From positions 14,420,867 through 14,484,866 of the forward strand of contig NC_092348.1 in assembly GCF_963676685.1 (NCBI RefSeq): DNA of 64,000 nt, in the 5' to 3' direction. This document shows, piece after piece, positions 44,001 to 51,500 of the stretch (within the stretch, counting starts at the first letter, position 1; every line of letters starts with the position of its first letter). The stretch comes from Mytilus edulis. Lineage: Eukaryota; Mollusca; Bivalvia; Mytilida; Mytilidae. The notes beneath the pieces are model-generated. The model searched no databases and was not told where the DNA came from. It saw only the letters and a list, made by a program, of their open reading frames with translations. A program made the position numbers and the translations under genes.

Positions 44001-45822
44001 ATAATTTTATGAAACTATTTTGAGTGTGGCTTAATTTCTTTTTAAATGATTCAAAGATATTTTATTTTATTTACAGCTTGATAGAACAGTGTGGGTGTGA
44101 TATTCATAGTATAGATTTTGACACTAAATATTTAACAGAACCAGAAGCTATACAACTTATATTACATATTGCTAGGTAAGATATGGTTATACAAATGGCC
44201 TTATAAAGGCTTACATTTTAAAAGTTATCAGTACTGGAAATTATTAAAAATTGATGTTTTTTTCAAACTGGAGGGTGTTAACAATAGCCCTGAGATGAGA
44301 TGTGGCAAAGAAACATCCTCCAGTTTAAAAGACCATTGATATTCTGTTTATTGCTATTGATGTTTACATTGACAATAGCACATGCACCTTAGATTCTGTA
44401 GAACATTTTCTATCTCAAGCCAGTAGCATGGGATGAAAAATTATGAAAAAACAGATCAAAGAAAAAGTACACAAAGTAGCAATAATGTTTAATTTATATG
44501 TAATCTGTCAAATATATCAATATTGACCATACTATCTATATTGAAAATACATCTTGCAATAGGTTATGATAATGTTGCTTTGAAAGGAAATGAGTTTTGT
44601 AAGAAAAAGAATTTTTTAAAGATTATTTTTAAGTTTACTAAATACGTTTTTTCTATAAAAAGATTAGGTTAGGATTTGTTGTAGTTAAAAACAACCAGGT
44701 AAATATCAAAACTATAACATCCAAATTATAACATTTGTTCATTAAATATACACACTTATTCTGATTTTTTTATACAGTTATGAGGACACAGTGGATAAGT
44801 GTTTGACCAGCCTAGAAGCATGCCATCTTGTCCACTATTTATTTTCTTTAAGGTGAGGTTTTAAAATGTTTTGATGACTTGTTATATTGAATGAAAGGTA
44901 TGGAAGTATTAATTAAAGTTACAAGCAAATGTAAAAATAACTAGATACAATTATAAGGCTTAGAGATGTGGTTTAAAAATCACACAACAGTGGGAAATTA
45001 ATATACTGATATTTTGACATTGCAAAACAATATAATAGCACATAATAGCACTGCTCAGAAATCATCATAAAAAAAAATGATAAGTAATTTAAAGTGATGA
45101 CTAGCCTATTCTAATATTTTGTACTAGTTTCTAGTATCAAGACTTTCTGGGATATTTTTGCTATCTCTTTGCTAATTTCACATTTGGATAACTTTTTCTT
45201 TTGTTTGAAAGTATAACCAGGTTTTTCTTCATTTTCAGTAAATTTATAAGTGTTGCTCATCGTAATTTAAAAGTAAAAGACCAACCTAAAGAAATAGCTC
45301 AGGTTTGTATATTTTTAATATAAAAATAGATATAAAACTTGTACTGTAAATTCAGAAATTATTGCATTCATTTATTATTGCTATCTTGTCATTTTAGGCT
45401 AAAATGCGATTTTAATTTTTTACATATTGAGAAAAATATTGTTTAATTCATGTAAAAAAATCCTAATATGAGTTTAATTTATTGCAATTATTATCCTATT
45501 GCATTTTTTGTAATTTCTGAATTTACAGTATTTTGATTGTAAACAAGAGTTTACAAATCAAACTTTTAATAAATAGATGTAGTCATTCACAACAACAATA
45601 ATGATACTGGATAGAAAATTTAAGTAACACCAAGAATAGTATTTTTTAAATTCAGATATTTTTGTGCAAGATTGTGAGCTAGTATTATTTCGTTTTCATA
45701 GATTATAAGTCAACTTGTTTTGTTTTTTGTTTCAGGCACGTCTACAAGTTTTCAAGTGTGCTAAAACAACTCTTGCCAATGGTATGACACTACTAGGAAT
45801 AACGCCTTTAGACAAAATGTGA
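25936..45822 (+). CDS. RARS2: Mitochondrial arginyl-tRNA synthetase
   Basis: Charges mitochondrial tRNA-Arg with arginine in the matrix. Exons: 25936-26019 (proposed), 30129-30244, 30838-30937, 32323-32406, 33119-33207, 33584-33723, 35191-35267, 36724-36841, 37354-37430, 38301-38407, 39057-39152, 41301-41361, 42114-42190, 43071-43204, 43452-43629, 44077-44175, 44778-44852, 45239-45302, 45736-45822. All phases agree, giving about 620 residues (vertebrate RARS2 is near 580). N-terminal add-on domain about 30-155; class I HIGH motif HAGH at 167-170 in [24 protein letters not shown] at its end; [19 protein letters not shown] in the Rossmann fold; KMSKS-equivalent LSTRKG at 424-429; helical DALR anticodon-binding domain to the C-terminal [13 protein letters not shown]. 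Similarity is to RARS2 rather than cytosolic RARS1. AATAAA at 45844-45849 is the likely polyadenylation signal. Introns 2, 5, 12, 15 and 17 (30245-30837, 33208-33583, 41362-42113 outside its repeat, 43630-44076, 44853-45238) hold nothing else recognised. Confidence 0.92.
26252..26420. repeat. TACACCTTATCGCTA MITE
   Basis: Left ATACACCTTATCGCTATTTG then TCCGC; the reverse complement of the right end is ATACACCTTATCGCTAATCC. Two TGACGTCA-like sites lie inside (26317 and 26367). Confidence 0.7.
26448..26540. repeat. Interstitial telomere-like (CCCTAA)n tract
   Basis: Degenerate CCCTAACCCCTAACCTAACC repeats on the + strand, the complement of TTAGGG, the telomeric repeat of molluscs. About 90 bp, interrupted. 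Confidence 0.65.
26601..27267. mobile_element. 667-bp TIR element, copy 1
   Basis: Ends AGGTAGCAATACACAGTTAG and its inverse CTAACTGTGTATTGCTACCT. The ORFs inside (71 and 63 codons on - strand) have no recognisable domain. The second copy at 28007-28673 is of identical length and nearly identical sequence. Confidence 0.8.
27268..28006. other. Spacer between the twin 667-bp elements
   Basis: 739 bp, AT-rich, no recognisable feature. Confidence 0.4.
28007..28673. mobile_element. 667-bp TIR element, copy 2
   Basis: Direct repeat of 26601-27267. By eye only two substitutions differ (CGTCTTTCC/CGTTTTTCC near 28382 and TCTAAATGG/TCTATATGG near 28531). A third partial copy end lies at 56772-56817 in reverse. 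Confidence 0.8.
28865..29155. repeat. ATATATGAGGGT MITE
   Basis: Left CATATATGAGGGTATTAATG; the reverse complement of the right end is ATATATGAGGGTTGTAATGG. About 290 bp in RARS2 intron 1. Confidence 0.65.
29596..30085. repeat. ATGCCCC interspersed repeat with duplicated core
   Basis: Starts ACATGCCCCAACTACGATAG then a CGTCCGTCTGTCCGTTCG-rich run. The core GGTTAAAGTTTTTGGTCAAG occurs twice (29715 and 29885), a tandem of about 170 bp. Ends TACTTTGGACACATTCTTGT, 40 bp before exon 2 of RARS2. Confidence 0.65.
30129..30244 (+). CDS. RARS2: RARS2 exon 2 (N-terminal add-on domain)
   Basis: Acceptor TTGTTTCAG, donor CCCG|GTAACA, phases 0 and 2. Encodes [20 protein letters not shown] then [18 protein letters not shown]. 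Weakly conserved region. Confidence 0.7.
30838..30937 (+). CDS. RARS2: RARS2 exon 3
   Basis: Acceptor CCTTTAG, donor TCACAG|GTACAA. Encodes [20 protein letters not shown] and [13 protein letters not shown]. The FYISV segment lines up with the FQLSV of vertebrate RARS2. Confidence 0.8.
31134..31730. repeat. SINE-like repeat GATGTGGTATGATTGCCAAT (two copies in tandem)
   Basis: GATGTGGTATGATTGCCAATG at 31142 and a second, diverged unit from about 31395 (GATTTCCAATGAGACAACTT), each with GACAACT...CACC and GGCCTTC blocks. Another copy at 32523-32612; inverted copies at 42360-42495 and 60345-60660. RARS2 introns 3 and 4. Confidence 0.65.
32323..32406 (+). CDS. RARS2: RARS2 exon 4
   Basis: 28 codons, phase 0 at both ends (TTTCAG before, AAT|GTAAGT after). 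Encodes [20 protein letters not shown] and IKPCYLCN; corresponds to the add-on domain strand before VNFKINRE in vertebrates. Confidence 0.85.
32785..32812. repeat. (AT)n microsatellite
   Basis: About 11 AT units in RARS2 intron 4; the rest of that intron beyond the SINE-like fragment at 32523-32612 is unremarkable. Confidence 0.85.
33119..33207 (+). CDS. RARS2: RARS2 exon 5
   Basis: Acceptor ATTTCAG, donor TACAG|GTAATC, phases 0 and 2. Encodes [17 protein letters not shown] and KQTILVEYS, which joins exon 6 to give VEYSSPNIAK. Confidence 0.9.
33584..33723 (+). CDS. RARS2: RARS2 exon 6, HIGH signature
   Basis: Encodes [20 protein letters not shown] through [16 protein letters not shown] is the class I HIGH ATP-binding motif. 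Donor CAGTACG|GTAAGT at 33724. The last 19 exon bases and first 32 intron bases are the founder unit of the minisatellite that follows. Confidence 0.95.
33705..34736. repeat. 51-bp minisatellite, about 20 units, spanning the exon 6 splice donor
   Basis: GATTGGGGTACC recurs every 51 bp from 33705 to 34725. Each unit is 19 nt of exon end plus 32 nt of intron start, so each repeats the 5' splice site. Of 20 donors, 17 read GTAAGT, two read GCAAGT (units at 34113 and 34572) and one is broken (34623). Five units have TAG in place of TAC before the donor (33756, 33807, 33858, 34164, 34266). The long - strand ORFs here are repeat shadows. Confidence 0.97.
34737..35190. other. Rest of RARS2 intron 6
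   Basis: About 34840-34930 looks like an interspersed fragment (TTTTATTTCCAGTTATGGGC). Nothing else recognised. Confidence 0.3.
35191..35267 (+). CDS. RARS2: RARS2 exon 7
   Basis: Acceptor ATGTTACAG, donor ATATG|GTAAGC. Encodes [20 protein letters not shown] then MKHLYM, continuing the Rossmann-fold region after LGDWGTQYG. Confidence 0.93.
35418..35572. repeat. Fold-back element with perfect 27-bp outer arms
   Basis: AATGACTGTAATATTTTTTC through CTGTCTAT at 35423-35449 is exactly inverted at 35541-35567. The arms continue imperfectly through AATAACATAA and AGTGCACA to a CG-rich centre (AACGCGCGTAGCGGGTT). Lies in RARS2 intron 7. Confidence 0.8.
35731..36723. other. RARS2 intron 7 remainder: two interspersed repeats
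   Basis: About 35731-35830 belongs to the GAGAATGGAAACAGGGAATG family. About 36300-36400 is a diverged piece of the GATGTGGTATGATTGCCAAT family. 36505-36690 is a copy of the AAAATCACAAAAATACTGAAC SINE-like family. No exon. Confidence 0.55.
36724..36841 (+). CDS. RARS2: RARS2 exon 8
   Basis: Acceptor TTTTTTGTAG, donor AACAGG|GTAAAA. Encodes [20 protein letters not shown] and [10 protein letters not shown], a charged linker typical of the connective region. Confidence 0.9.
36898..37106. repeat. GTGGATTC fold-back MITE, copy 3 (best preserved)
   Basis: Left ACTGTGGATTCATTATTATT; the reverse complement of the right end is ATTGTGGATTCATTTATTTTC. About 210 bp inside RARS2 intron 8. Confidence 0.8.
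37354..37430 (+). CDS. RARS2: RARS2 exon 9, followed by a GC donor
   Basis: Acceptor TTGTTCCAG. Encodes [20 protein letters not shown] and REVYE. The exon ends TATGAG and the intron starts GCAAGT (37431), a GC-AG intron; the join to exon 10 keeps the frame and the homology (YREVYERLNIKF). Confidence 0.9.
37431..38300. other. RARS2 intron 9 (GC-AG)
   Basis: 870 bp; no repeat or exon recognised. Ends TATTCTTCAG. Confidence 0.5.
38301..38407 (+). CDS. RARS2: RARS2 exon 10
   Basis: Encodes [20 protein letters not shown] and [14 protein letters not shown]. Matches the vertebrate pattern FDEYSGESFYREKSQEVL. Donor GATGA|GTAAGT. Confidence 0.95.
38408..39056. other. RARS2 intron 10
   Basis: About 38820-38940 is a diverged copy of the GATTGCCAATGAGAGAAT family. 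The ORF at 38523-38726 has no recognisable content. Confidence 0.4.
39057..39152 (+). CDS. RARS2: RARS2 exon 11
   Basis: Acceptor CATTTCAG, donor GACAAG|GTATTT. Encodes [20 protein letters not shown] and [11 protein letters not shown]; the [12 protein letters not shown] segment is strongly conserved in ArgRS. Confidence 0.95.
39176..39384. repeat. GTGGATTC fold-back MITE, copy 4
   Basis: Left ACTGTGGATTCATTAAAATTC; right AAAAAAATGGATCCACAGTA. It starts 24 bp after the exon 11 donor. Confidence 0.75.
39692..40703. mobile_element. TTAA-flanked MITE with GGTGGTACC ends (outer element)
   Basis: Left TTAAGGTGGTACCTAACACT; the reverse complement of the right end is TTAAGGTGGTACCCAACACT. It is split by a second element at 39766-40498, whose removal with one TTAA leaves a continuous outer element of about 280 bp. 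Confidence 0.7.
39766..40498. mobile_element. TTAA-flanked MITE with GGTAGCAC ends (nested inside the outer MITE)
   Basis: Left TTAAGGTAGCACAATACAAA; the reverse complement of the right end is TTAAGGTAGCACTATACAAA. The terminal similarity continues inward for about 80-100 bp (AATGCTGTAACTTTCTTA on both arms). TTAA at both edges is the target preference of piggyBac-type transposases, although the first bases are not the usual CCC (inference). Confidence 0.75.
40704..41300. other. RARS2 intron 11 remainder
   Basis: A short fragment of the GAGAATGGAAATGGGGAACG family at 40794-40845. No exon. Confidence 0.4.
41301..41361 (+). CDS. RARS2: RARS2 exon 12
   Basis: Acceptor TTCCCCCAG, donor TATGTA|GTAAGT. 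Encodes [21 protein letters not shown], the counterpart of RDLAAAIDR in vertebrates. Confidence 0.95.
41775..42055. repeat. ATGCCCC interspersed repeat
   Basis: Begins ATGCCCCATTTATGGGCATT and ends CATGTACTATGGACACATTC. Relatives at 17183-17446 (inverted) and 29596-30085. Confidence 0.65.
42114..42190 (+). CDS. RARS2: RARS2 exon 13
   Basis: Acceptor TTTTTAG, donor CAAAG|GTAGGA. Encodes [20 protein letters not shown] then VPWIQ; the GQ..HF pattern is conserved. Confidence 0.93.
42191..43070. other. RARS2 intron 13
   Basis: 42360-42495 is an inverted copy of the GATGTGGTATGATTGCCAAT family (reads GACTCATTGGCAATCATTCC). Otherwise unremarkable. Confidence 0.5.
43071..43204 (+). CDS. RARS2: RARS2 exon 14, KMSKS-equivalent loop
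   Basis: Acceptor TTGTTTTAG, donor AACAAA|GTAAGT. Encodes [20 protein letters not shown] then [21 protein letters not shown] replaces KMSKS, as in RARS2 orthologues (KTRRG in vertebrates). Confidence 0.95.
43452..43629 (+). CDS. RARS2: RARS2 exon 15
   Basis: Acceptor TACTTGCAG, donor TGTAG|GTTAGT. Encodes [20 protein letters not shown] and [20 protein letters not shown], then HARLC. The F-S-W-D and G-D-S/T-G blocks are typical of ArgRS. Confidence 0.95.
44077..44175 (+). CDS. RARS2: RARS2 exon 16
   Basis: Encodes [20 protein letters not shown] and [14 protein letters not shown], start of the DALR anticodon-binding domain. Donor GCTAG|GTAAGA. Confidence 0.9.
44265..44330. repeat. Short inverted repeat (66 bp)
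   Basis: CAAACTGGAGG at the left and CCTCCAGTTT at the right; RARS2 intron 16. The rest of the intron (to 44777) is unremarkable. Confidence 0.5.
44778..44852 (+). CDS. RARS2: RARS2 exon 17
   Basis: Encodes [20 protein letters not shown] and LFSL. Donor TTTAAG|GTGAGG. Confidence 0.9.
45239..45302 (+). CDS. RARS2: RARS2 exon 18
   Basis: Acceptor CATTTTCAG, donor GCTCAG|GTTTGT. Encodes [20 protein letters not shown], like the LAAVAHKTLQIKDSP block of vertebrate RARS2. Confidence 0.93.
45343..45533. repeat. TACTGTAAATTC MITE
   Basis: Left TACTGTAAATTCAGAAATTA; the right end is its inverse (AATTTCTGAATTTACAGTA). About 190 bp in RARS2 intron 18; a diverged relative lies at 1407-1550. Confidence 0.8.
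45736..45822 (+). CDS. RARS2: RARS2 exon 19 (last)
   Basis: Acceptor TTGTTTCAG. Encodes [20 protein letters not shown] then GITPLDKM and TGA. AATAAA at 45832-45837 and 45844-45849 follow at once, so the 3' UTR is probably very short. Confidence 0.95.
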   Translation, partial: ARLQVFKCAKTTLANGMTLLGITPLDKM

Positions 45823-45869
45823 TACCGTTATAATAAAAATTAGAATAAACAATCTATGGCTCAAGTGTT

Positions 45870-48373
45870 ATTTATACACATCATATAGGTGTGCTAAACT
45901 GAAAATTAACAAGTTGGTGAATGTATTAGACCAAAAGCAAAGAACTTCCATGAGGCATGTCGCATCAGGGTTTTCAAACATGAATGCTGGGTTTCTATTA
46001 AAATAAAAATTGAAAAAAAATTTACATGATGGAAACGCAATAATGAAATAGTGCATCATTATTTACTTAGAAAGTGTAATACAACATTGCCTTAATTGAT
46101 ACTTCACGTTTTTTTTGTCATCAAGAATTCTTTGTTTAATGTATTGTAAATTCTGATTTTGTCGTTTTGGTACATCTCTAGTGTTGTTCTTTTTGATGTG
46201 TTGATGTGCTCTCAACAATCTTTGCATTTCATGTTTGGTTTGTAAGCAAATGTAAAACCATGAATCAGGTTTAGATGTGTAAGACGAGTTTTATATCAAC
46301 TAGATAGCTTAAGGTTTAATACCAACACCAAATTACATAAAAATAAGCAGATAGAAAATTATACAGGAAACACTATAAGCTGTGAGCTACCCAACACCCA
46401 TAGGTTCCCTTAACATTCATATGTGTGTTGTCAGATAAGTAACTAGGTGACTGGAAACCTTTGAAAGACTTTACAAATACACTTTATCCATACCATTCTG
46501 GTTTTCTCATTTCAAATGCATGTAATGCTCAATGGTTAAGACATTTTTCATGAAAAAATCTAACATGAAAAGTATCATTGAGAAAAGAGTAAAATACCAA
46601 AAATACCAAACACCGTTGAAAATTCAAAAGGAAAAGTCCCTAATCAAATGTCAAAATTAAAAGCTCAAACACATCAAACGAATTGACAACAACTGTCATT
46701 TTCCTGACTTGCTACAGGCATTTCTTTATGTAAAAAATGATGGATAAACCTGGTTTTAATGCCAGCTAAACCCCTAGCTTGTATGACAGTCGCATACAAT
46801 TCTATTATATTGACACAGGTGTGTGAACGAAACAAACATAACAGGTAAAAATGACAAAATTGGGGTACAGCAGTCAACATTGTAATATAATCTTGATCGC
46901 TATAAAAACAAAGGAACACAAAAATGCATATAGACAAAGCAAATTAATAAAAATGAAAGACAAGAATCCAAGAATTTACAATAGTATGGGATGTATAAGT
47001 ACAGATAAGTGTTTTATGCAGAAACTATTAAGGAAGGATTTGAAATATTTTTACTGCCTTATATATTTATTTCAACAATAAAAGTCTCTTCAGTGATGTT
47101 TGATTGTCATATGATTGTCATGAAAACCTGATGAACAACAAATCAGAGAAAATAGGCAAAATTTGACATACAGGAGTAGACCAATATCATCATATTCTTT
47201 CTTTAGAAAGATGTATACACCCATTGGTGACTTAATCATTTCTTGAGCAACAAAGCAACTATTTACTTAATCTGATCTTTTTTTGATTTATAGCTTAGAC
47301 TGGAAGAATTGGATTTTTAAATATTATTCAATTAGTGGATAGCTGTATTTCATGCTTTTTTCTTTCAATCAAGTTCTGTTTTAATCTTAAAACAAATATT
47401 TGTGATGCTTTGAATAATCACTTTATAAAGTAAAAAAAAATGTATTTTTTCCATATAAAAGTTTTAGCCATCCTTTCATTGTAGTGACATCTTTACCATA
47501 ACATTTTGGTTTGGTCCTTTAAAAATTAGAATGTGGGACAAATATTTATAAAATCATAACAAAAATAGCAAAATAGAAAAAAACTCCAATGCAAGACCTT
47601 ATAAAATGCCAAAGTTCAAAGCTCAAACGCACCAAACGAATGGAAAACAACGCATGTTCCCGATTTGTACAGGCATTTCCATATATATTAAATTTTGGAT
47701 TAAACCTGGATATAAAGGTTAAAGTTTAATTTTCAAAAGTTTAGTATTGTAATGATGATAAAATGTCGTTGAAAAGATTCATATTCAACACTATTTCCAC
47801 TTATATCGTGTGGCTAGTAGCAAGGAGGTCTCATGCAACCTCTGTTCGTTGCTAGTATGCAGGTCCCTGCCAGCTTGGCACTAAAGATTTTCTTTTCAGG
47901 ATACCGATAGACAGAACACAAAATCAATTTACATTTTGAATCTTTTTCTTCAATTGATCAACCAGTAAAACTGATATCCCTTTGTAAGTTGCTTTTATAT
48001 TAACGCTTGAATTATTAACCTGATCTAATATGCCACGATCTCAAACTCAGTTGGAAAATTCAAATCCTAGGTATAACTCGGAAATGTTCTTACCAGGCCA
48101 GAACATCTAACTGATAAATAGTATTGTATATTCTTTTAGCTGATATTTTTCTGTGAGTGACGACATATTCAGATACAAACTATCAAGATCATCCATGTAA
48201 AGTCGGAACTTAGCCTATCGTTTGAAGATCTTTAAAAGTTCTTTATCTTAAAATGCCTTATAAGTCTTCACTACTTGAGATAATTTAACATTCATAAGCG
48301 TACATTATCTCACTTTATTATATATGACAGTTTAATACTACTGAAGTCATCTTTGTTGATAAGAGATTTAATC
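45870..48373. other. Intergenic between RARS2 and the sulfotransferase; SINE-like repeats
   Basis: 46590-47060 is a long copy of the AAAATACCAAACACCGTTG / AAGTCCCTAATCAAATG family, continuing into ACAGTCGCATACAATTC and GACAAGAATCCAAGAATTT. 47565-47715 is a shorter copy. The short ORFs are repeat-derived. No promoter element for the downstream gene could be fixed. Confidence 0.5.
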
Positions 48374-48518
48374 ATGTATTGTAAGAAGGCAAGTGTGGTC
48401 GTTATTATCATCGCTTCTGTTTTGATTATTATTCAAATGTTTTGCATTGATGATCATCATCTACCAAAGTCAACACACAAAAGAGGAGAATTATCTTATT
48501 CTTATAAAAATACGACAG
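48374..48518 (+). CDS. Sulfotransferase exon 1 (signal anchor)
   Basis: 145 nt, ends in phase 1. Encodes MYCKKASVVVIIIASVLIII and the stem start (KSTHKRGELSYSYKNTT). Confidence 0.75.
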
Positions 48519-51500
48519 GTAAGTTTCAATTGAAGAAAACTCGACGGAAAGTCATGTAATGTGTATAAAAAAACGTAACACAGACATTTTATAGCTCTAA
48601 CAAAAATTCAGGTTATTTTTTCTTGGATGTACACATCTTAGAAGCCAAATATTTCTAGAATTAAACTTTTTTTCTTATCCTGATTTTTGTGTAAATATGA
48701 CTGTAAAAAAATAATTGCGTGAAGAAAAAATCATAAAGTAGTGCACTTCTTTTTTTGCCACAGCCTTTAAAAGTACCGAATGAGATGATTTTCCCATTTT
48801 TCATCAATTTATTCCCATATTTGAGCTATTATCACAGTTGTACATTTAAACTTTTTTCATCTTTTACAAATTTATTACTCAAAACATACTTATTGTAATT
48901 TCACAGAGCTAAGTTTGATTATAAAATTTCTTAAATTCTTTGATATCTTCCACTTGTACCCCATATTATGGAAATAATTTCAGAACGAGTTACAACAAGA
49001 CTGAAAAATACATCCTCAGTTTGAATAAATTAAACTGCATATCCGGGGAACATCACATTATTAGTTTTTTGCCAATGCCATAAATATTCCTGTATTCAAA
49101 GTATTTTTTAGTGGTTGTCCTGAGGATGGACAAATCATCTCAATAACAACACAGAGCTAGCAATAAGGCACATTTTCTGTGCGTATTATATGTAAAGGCG
49201 TGTGAGGTCAATAGTGATTTTTGTCGAGCCTTCGACTTTAGTCGAAAAAGCGAGACTAAGCGATCCTACATTCCGTCGTCGTCGTCGTCGTCGGCGGCGT
49301 CCACAAATATTCACTCTGTAGTTAAAGTTTTTAAGATTTTAATAACTTTCTTAAACTATCCTGGATTTCTACCAAACTTGGACAGAATTAAGCTTGTTTA
49401 TGATCATAAGATAGTATCCAGAAGTAAATTTTGTAAAAATAAAATTCCATTTTTTCCGTATTTTACTTTTAAATTGACTTAGATTTTCTGCCAGGAAACA
49501 ACACATTCACTCTGTGGTTAAACTTTTTAAAATTTAGATAACTTTCTTATACTATTTTGGATTTGTACCAAACTTGGACAGAAAATTGTTAATTATCAAA
49601 AGCTAGCATCTAGAAGGAAATTTTGTAAAAATGAAATTCCATTTTTTTCGTATTTTACTTTTAAATGGACTTAGATTTTCTGCCAGGAAACAACACATTT
49701 ACTCTGTAGTTAAGCTTTTTAAAATTTAACTTTCTTATACTATTTTGGATTTGTACCAAAGCTTGTTTATGATCAAAAGCTAGTATCTAGAAGGAAATTT
49801 AGTTTTCTTCCAGTTGACATTACATTTAGTCTGCAGTTAAAAGTTTTTCAACAGTATTAGATTCATAAACTATCCTGGATTTTTACCAAACTTGGACAGA
49901 AGCTTCTTACAATAGACAACTTTCGAGTTCGATGCATTTCCGTCAAAAACTCTGGTTTTAGTGAACGTCATTTGTGCGTTTAGGGGCGTCGTCACTTCCA
50001 TTCCAATGTTGAGCGAGTGGTTGGAAAACTATAATTCTATATTGTACGAATTATACGACAAATTGAATTCTCAAAATTGACAATCAGCATTGATGTCATT
50101 AGGGAATTGTCATTAAGTACCTACAGAACAACCACTATTTCTAGTTTATCCTGCACAATGACGATCACCAAGACGCTTGATGAACGTAAATAGTGCAGGG
50201 ATACAGGCGACCCCCTCTATCTGGTAAATGACGTCATAAAGGCGCGTATAATTGACGAGTTTTTTCCGGTGACGGATGAACTTGAAAGTGGTCTATTTAA
50301 AGATAATAACAACAGGAATATTTTGTTGATTTATTTCCTCATTTTTGTTCAGCCTGCGATTAGCAGAAAGAGTAGGCGAGACACTGGGTTTCGTGGAACC
50401 CTTACAAATTTTATTATTTTAAAAAGTTTAAAATCCCTAAATATCTTTTTTAGCTTTTCAACAGCTCATTTTACCCGTCGTAGAACCAGTCTAACGTTAA
50501 AAATGGAAAAGGAAAACAAAATGTGTTAAACGCATGAAATGGGTATCTGGCAAACATACTATTTCAGCACTATTTAAAAAAAAACAACAACTGAAACAAG
50601 TCCAATTAGGATATGTTTCCTTTAATCAATTTGTAAATATGAACTGCATAGAATTACGATATCTACCACAACTTGTCTCTTTCTTAATTGCGTGAAATTG
50701 CAATGGCTCTTTCTTAATAACCACAAATTGTTTCATACAAACATGCAACAGTTGCTAATATCAGGTAACCTTTTCTGATAAAGACAACCGAATTTAAATC
50801 ATCCGACCCAGGGGAATTGTTTTAAATCTCTTAATCTCTAGTTATTACTTCTTGTGTGAATTAAATATACATTGGTGAATTAATATTTGAGAGAATATAC
50901 GGAGATACAAATATTTGTAAGAAAAGAAGTCAAGTTAACACAATAACATTATTGCCATTAGATAAATGAAATAAAAAAACACAAAGTTATTTTTGGAGAC
51001 AGTTTGCATTTCAAAATATATTTGAAAAGAGTTGCGATTTATTTTCTTTCTGAAGGATTATTGTAATCCCTCATTATATGTTTCTGTTGTCTGTCTGCTC
51101 ACATTATAACGTATGAAATATTTTTGGTGAACATTTTCCTCAGCCTAAACATAGATATCATAAGAAAGTATTTTTTCTTTCTTCCTCTTTAGGCAAACTT
51201 ATGCAATCGACTAATACATTGTCTGCTTCTTATAAGGACCAAATGTGTTGATTTATTACTATAAAAAATATTGCTTGAAATTGTAGGAAACATTTGACAA
51301 AGATTCTTTAGCTTACATACAAGACGTCAAAAAGGTCTTCAAGATTCATATTTAACACAAAAATTAATAATTTAATATCCTTCTGAACCTCCTCCGACAA
51401 TTGGAAAATAATTCACAATATAAATCTGTAGCTAACACAAGTTCTGTATTTTTGTGATTTTACTTTTTATTTTACTGGCTAACTATATCTCTCACTTGTA

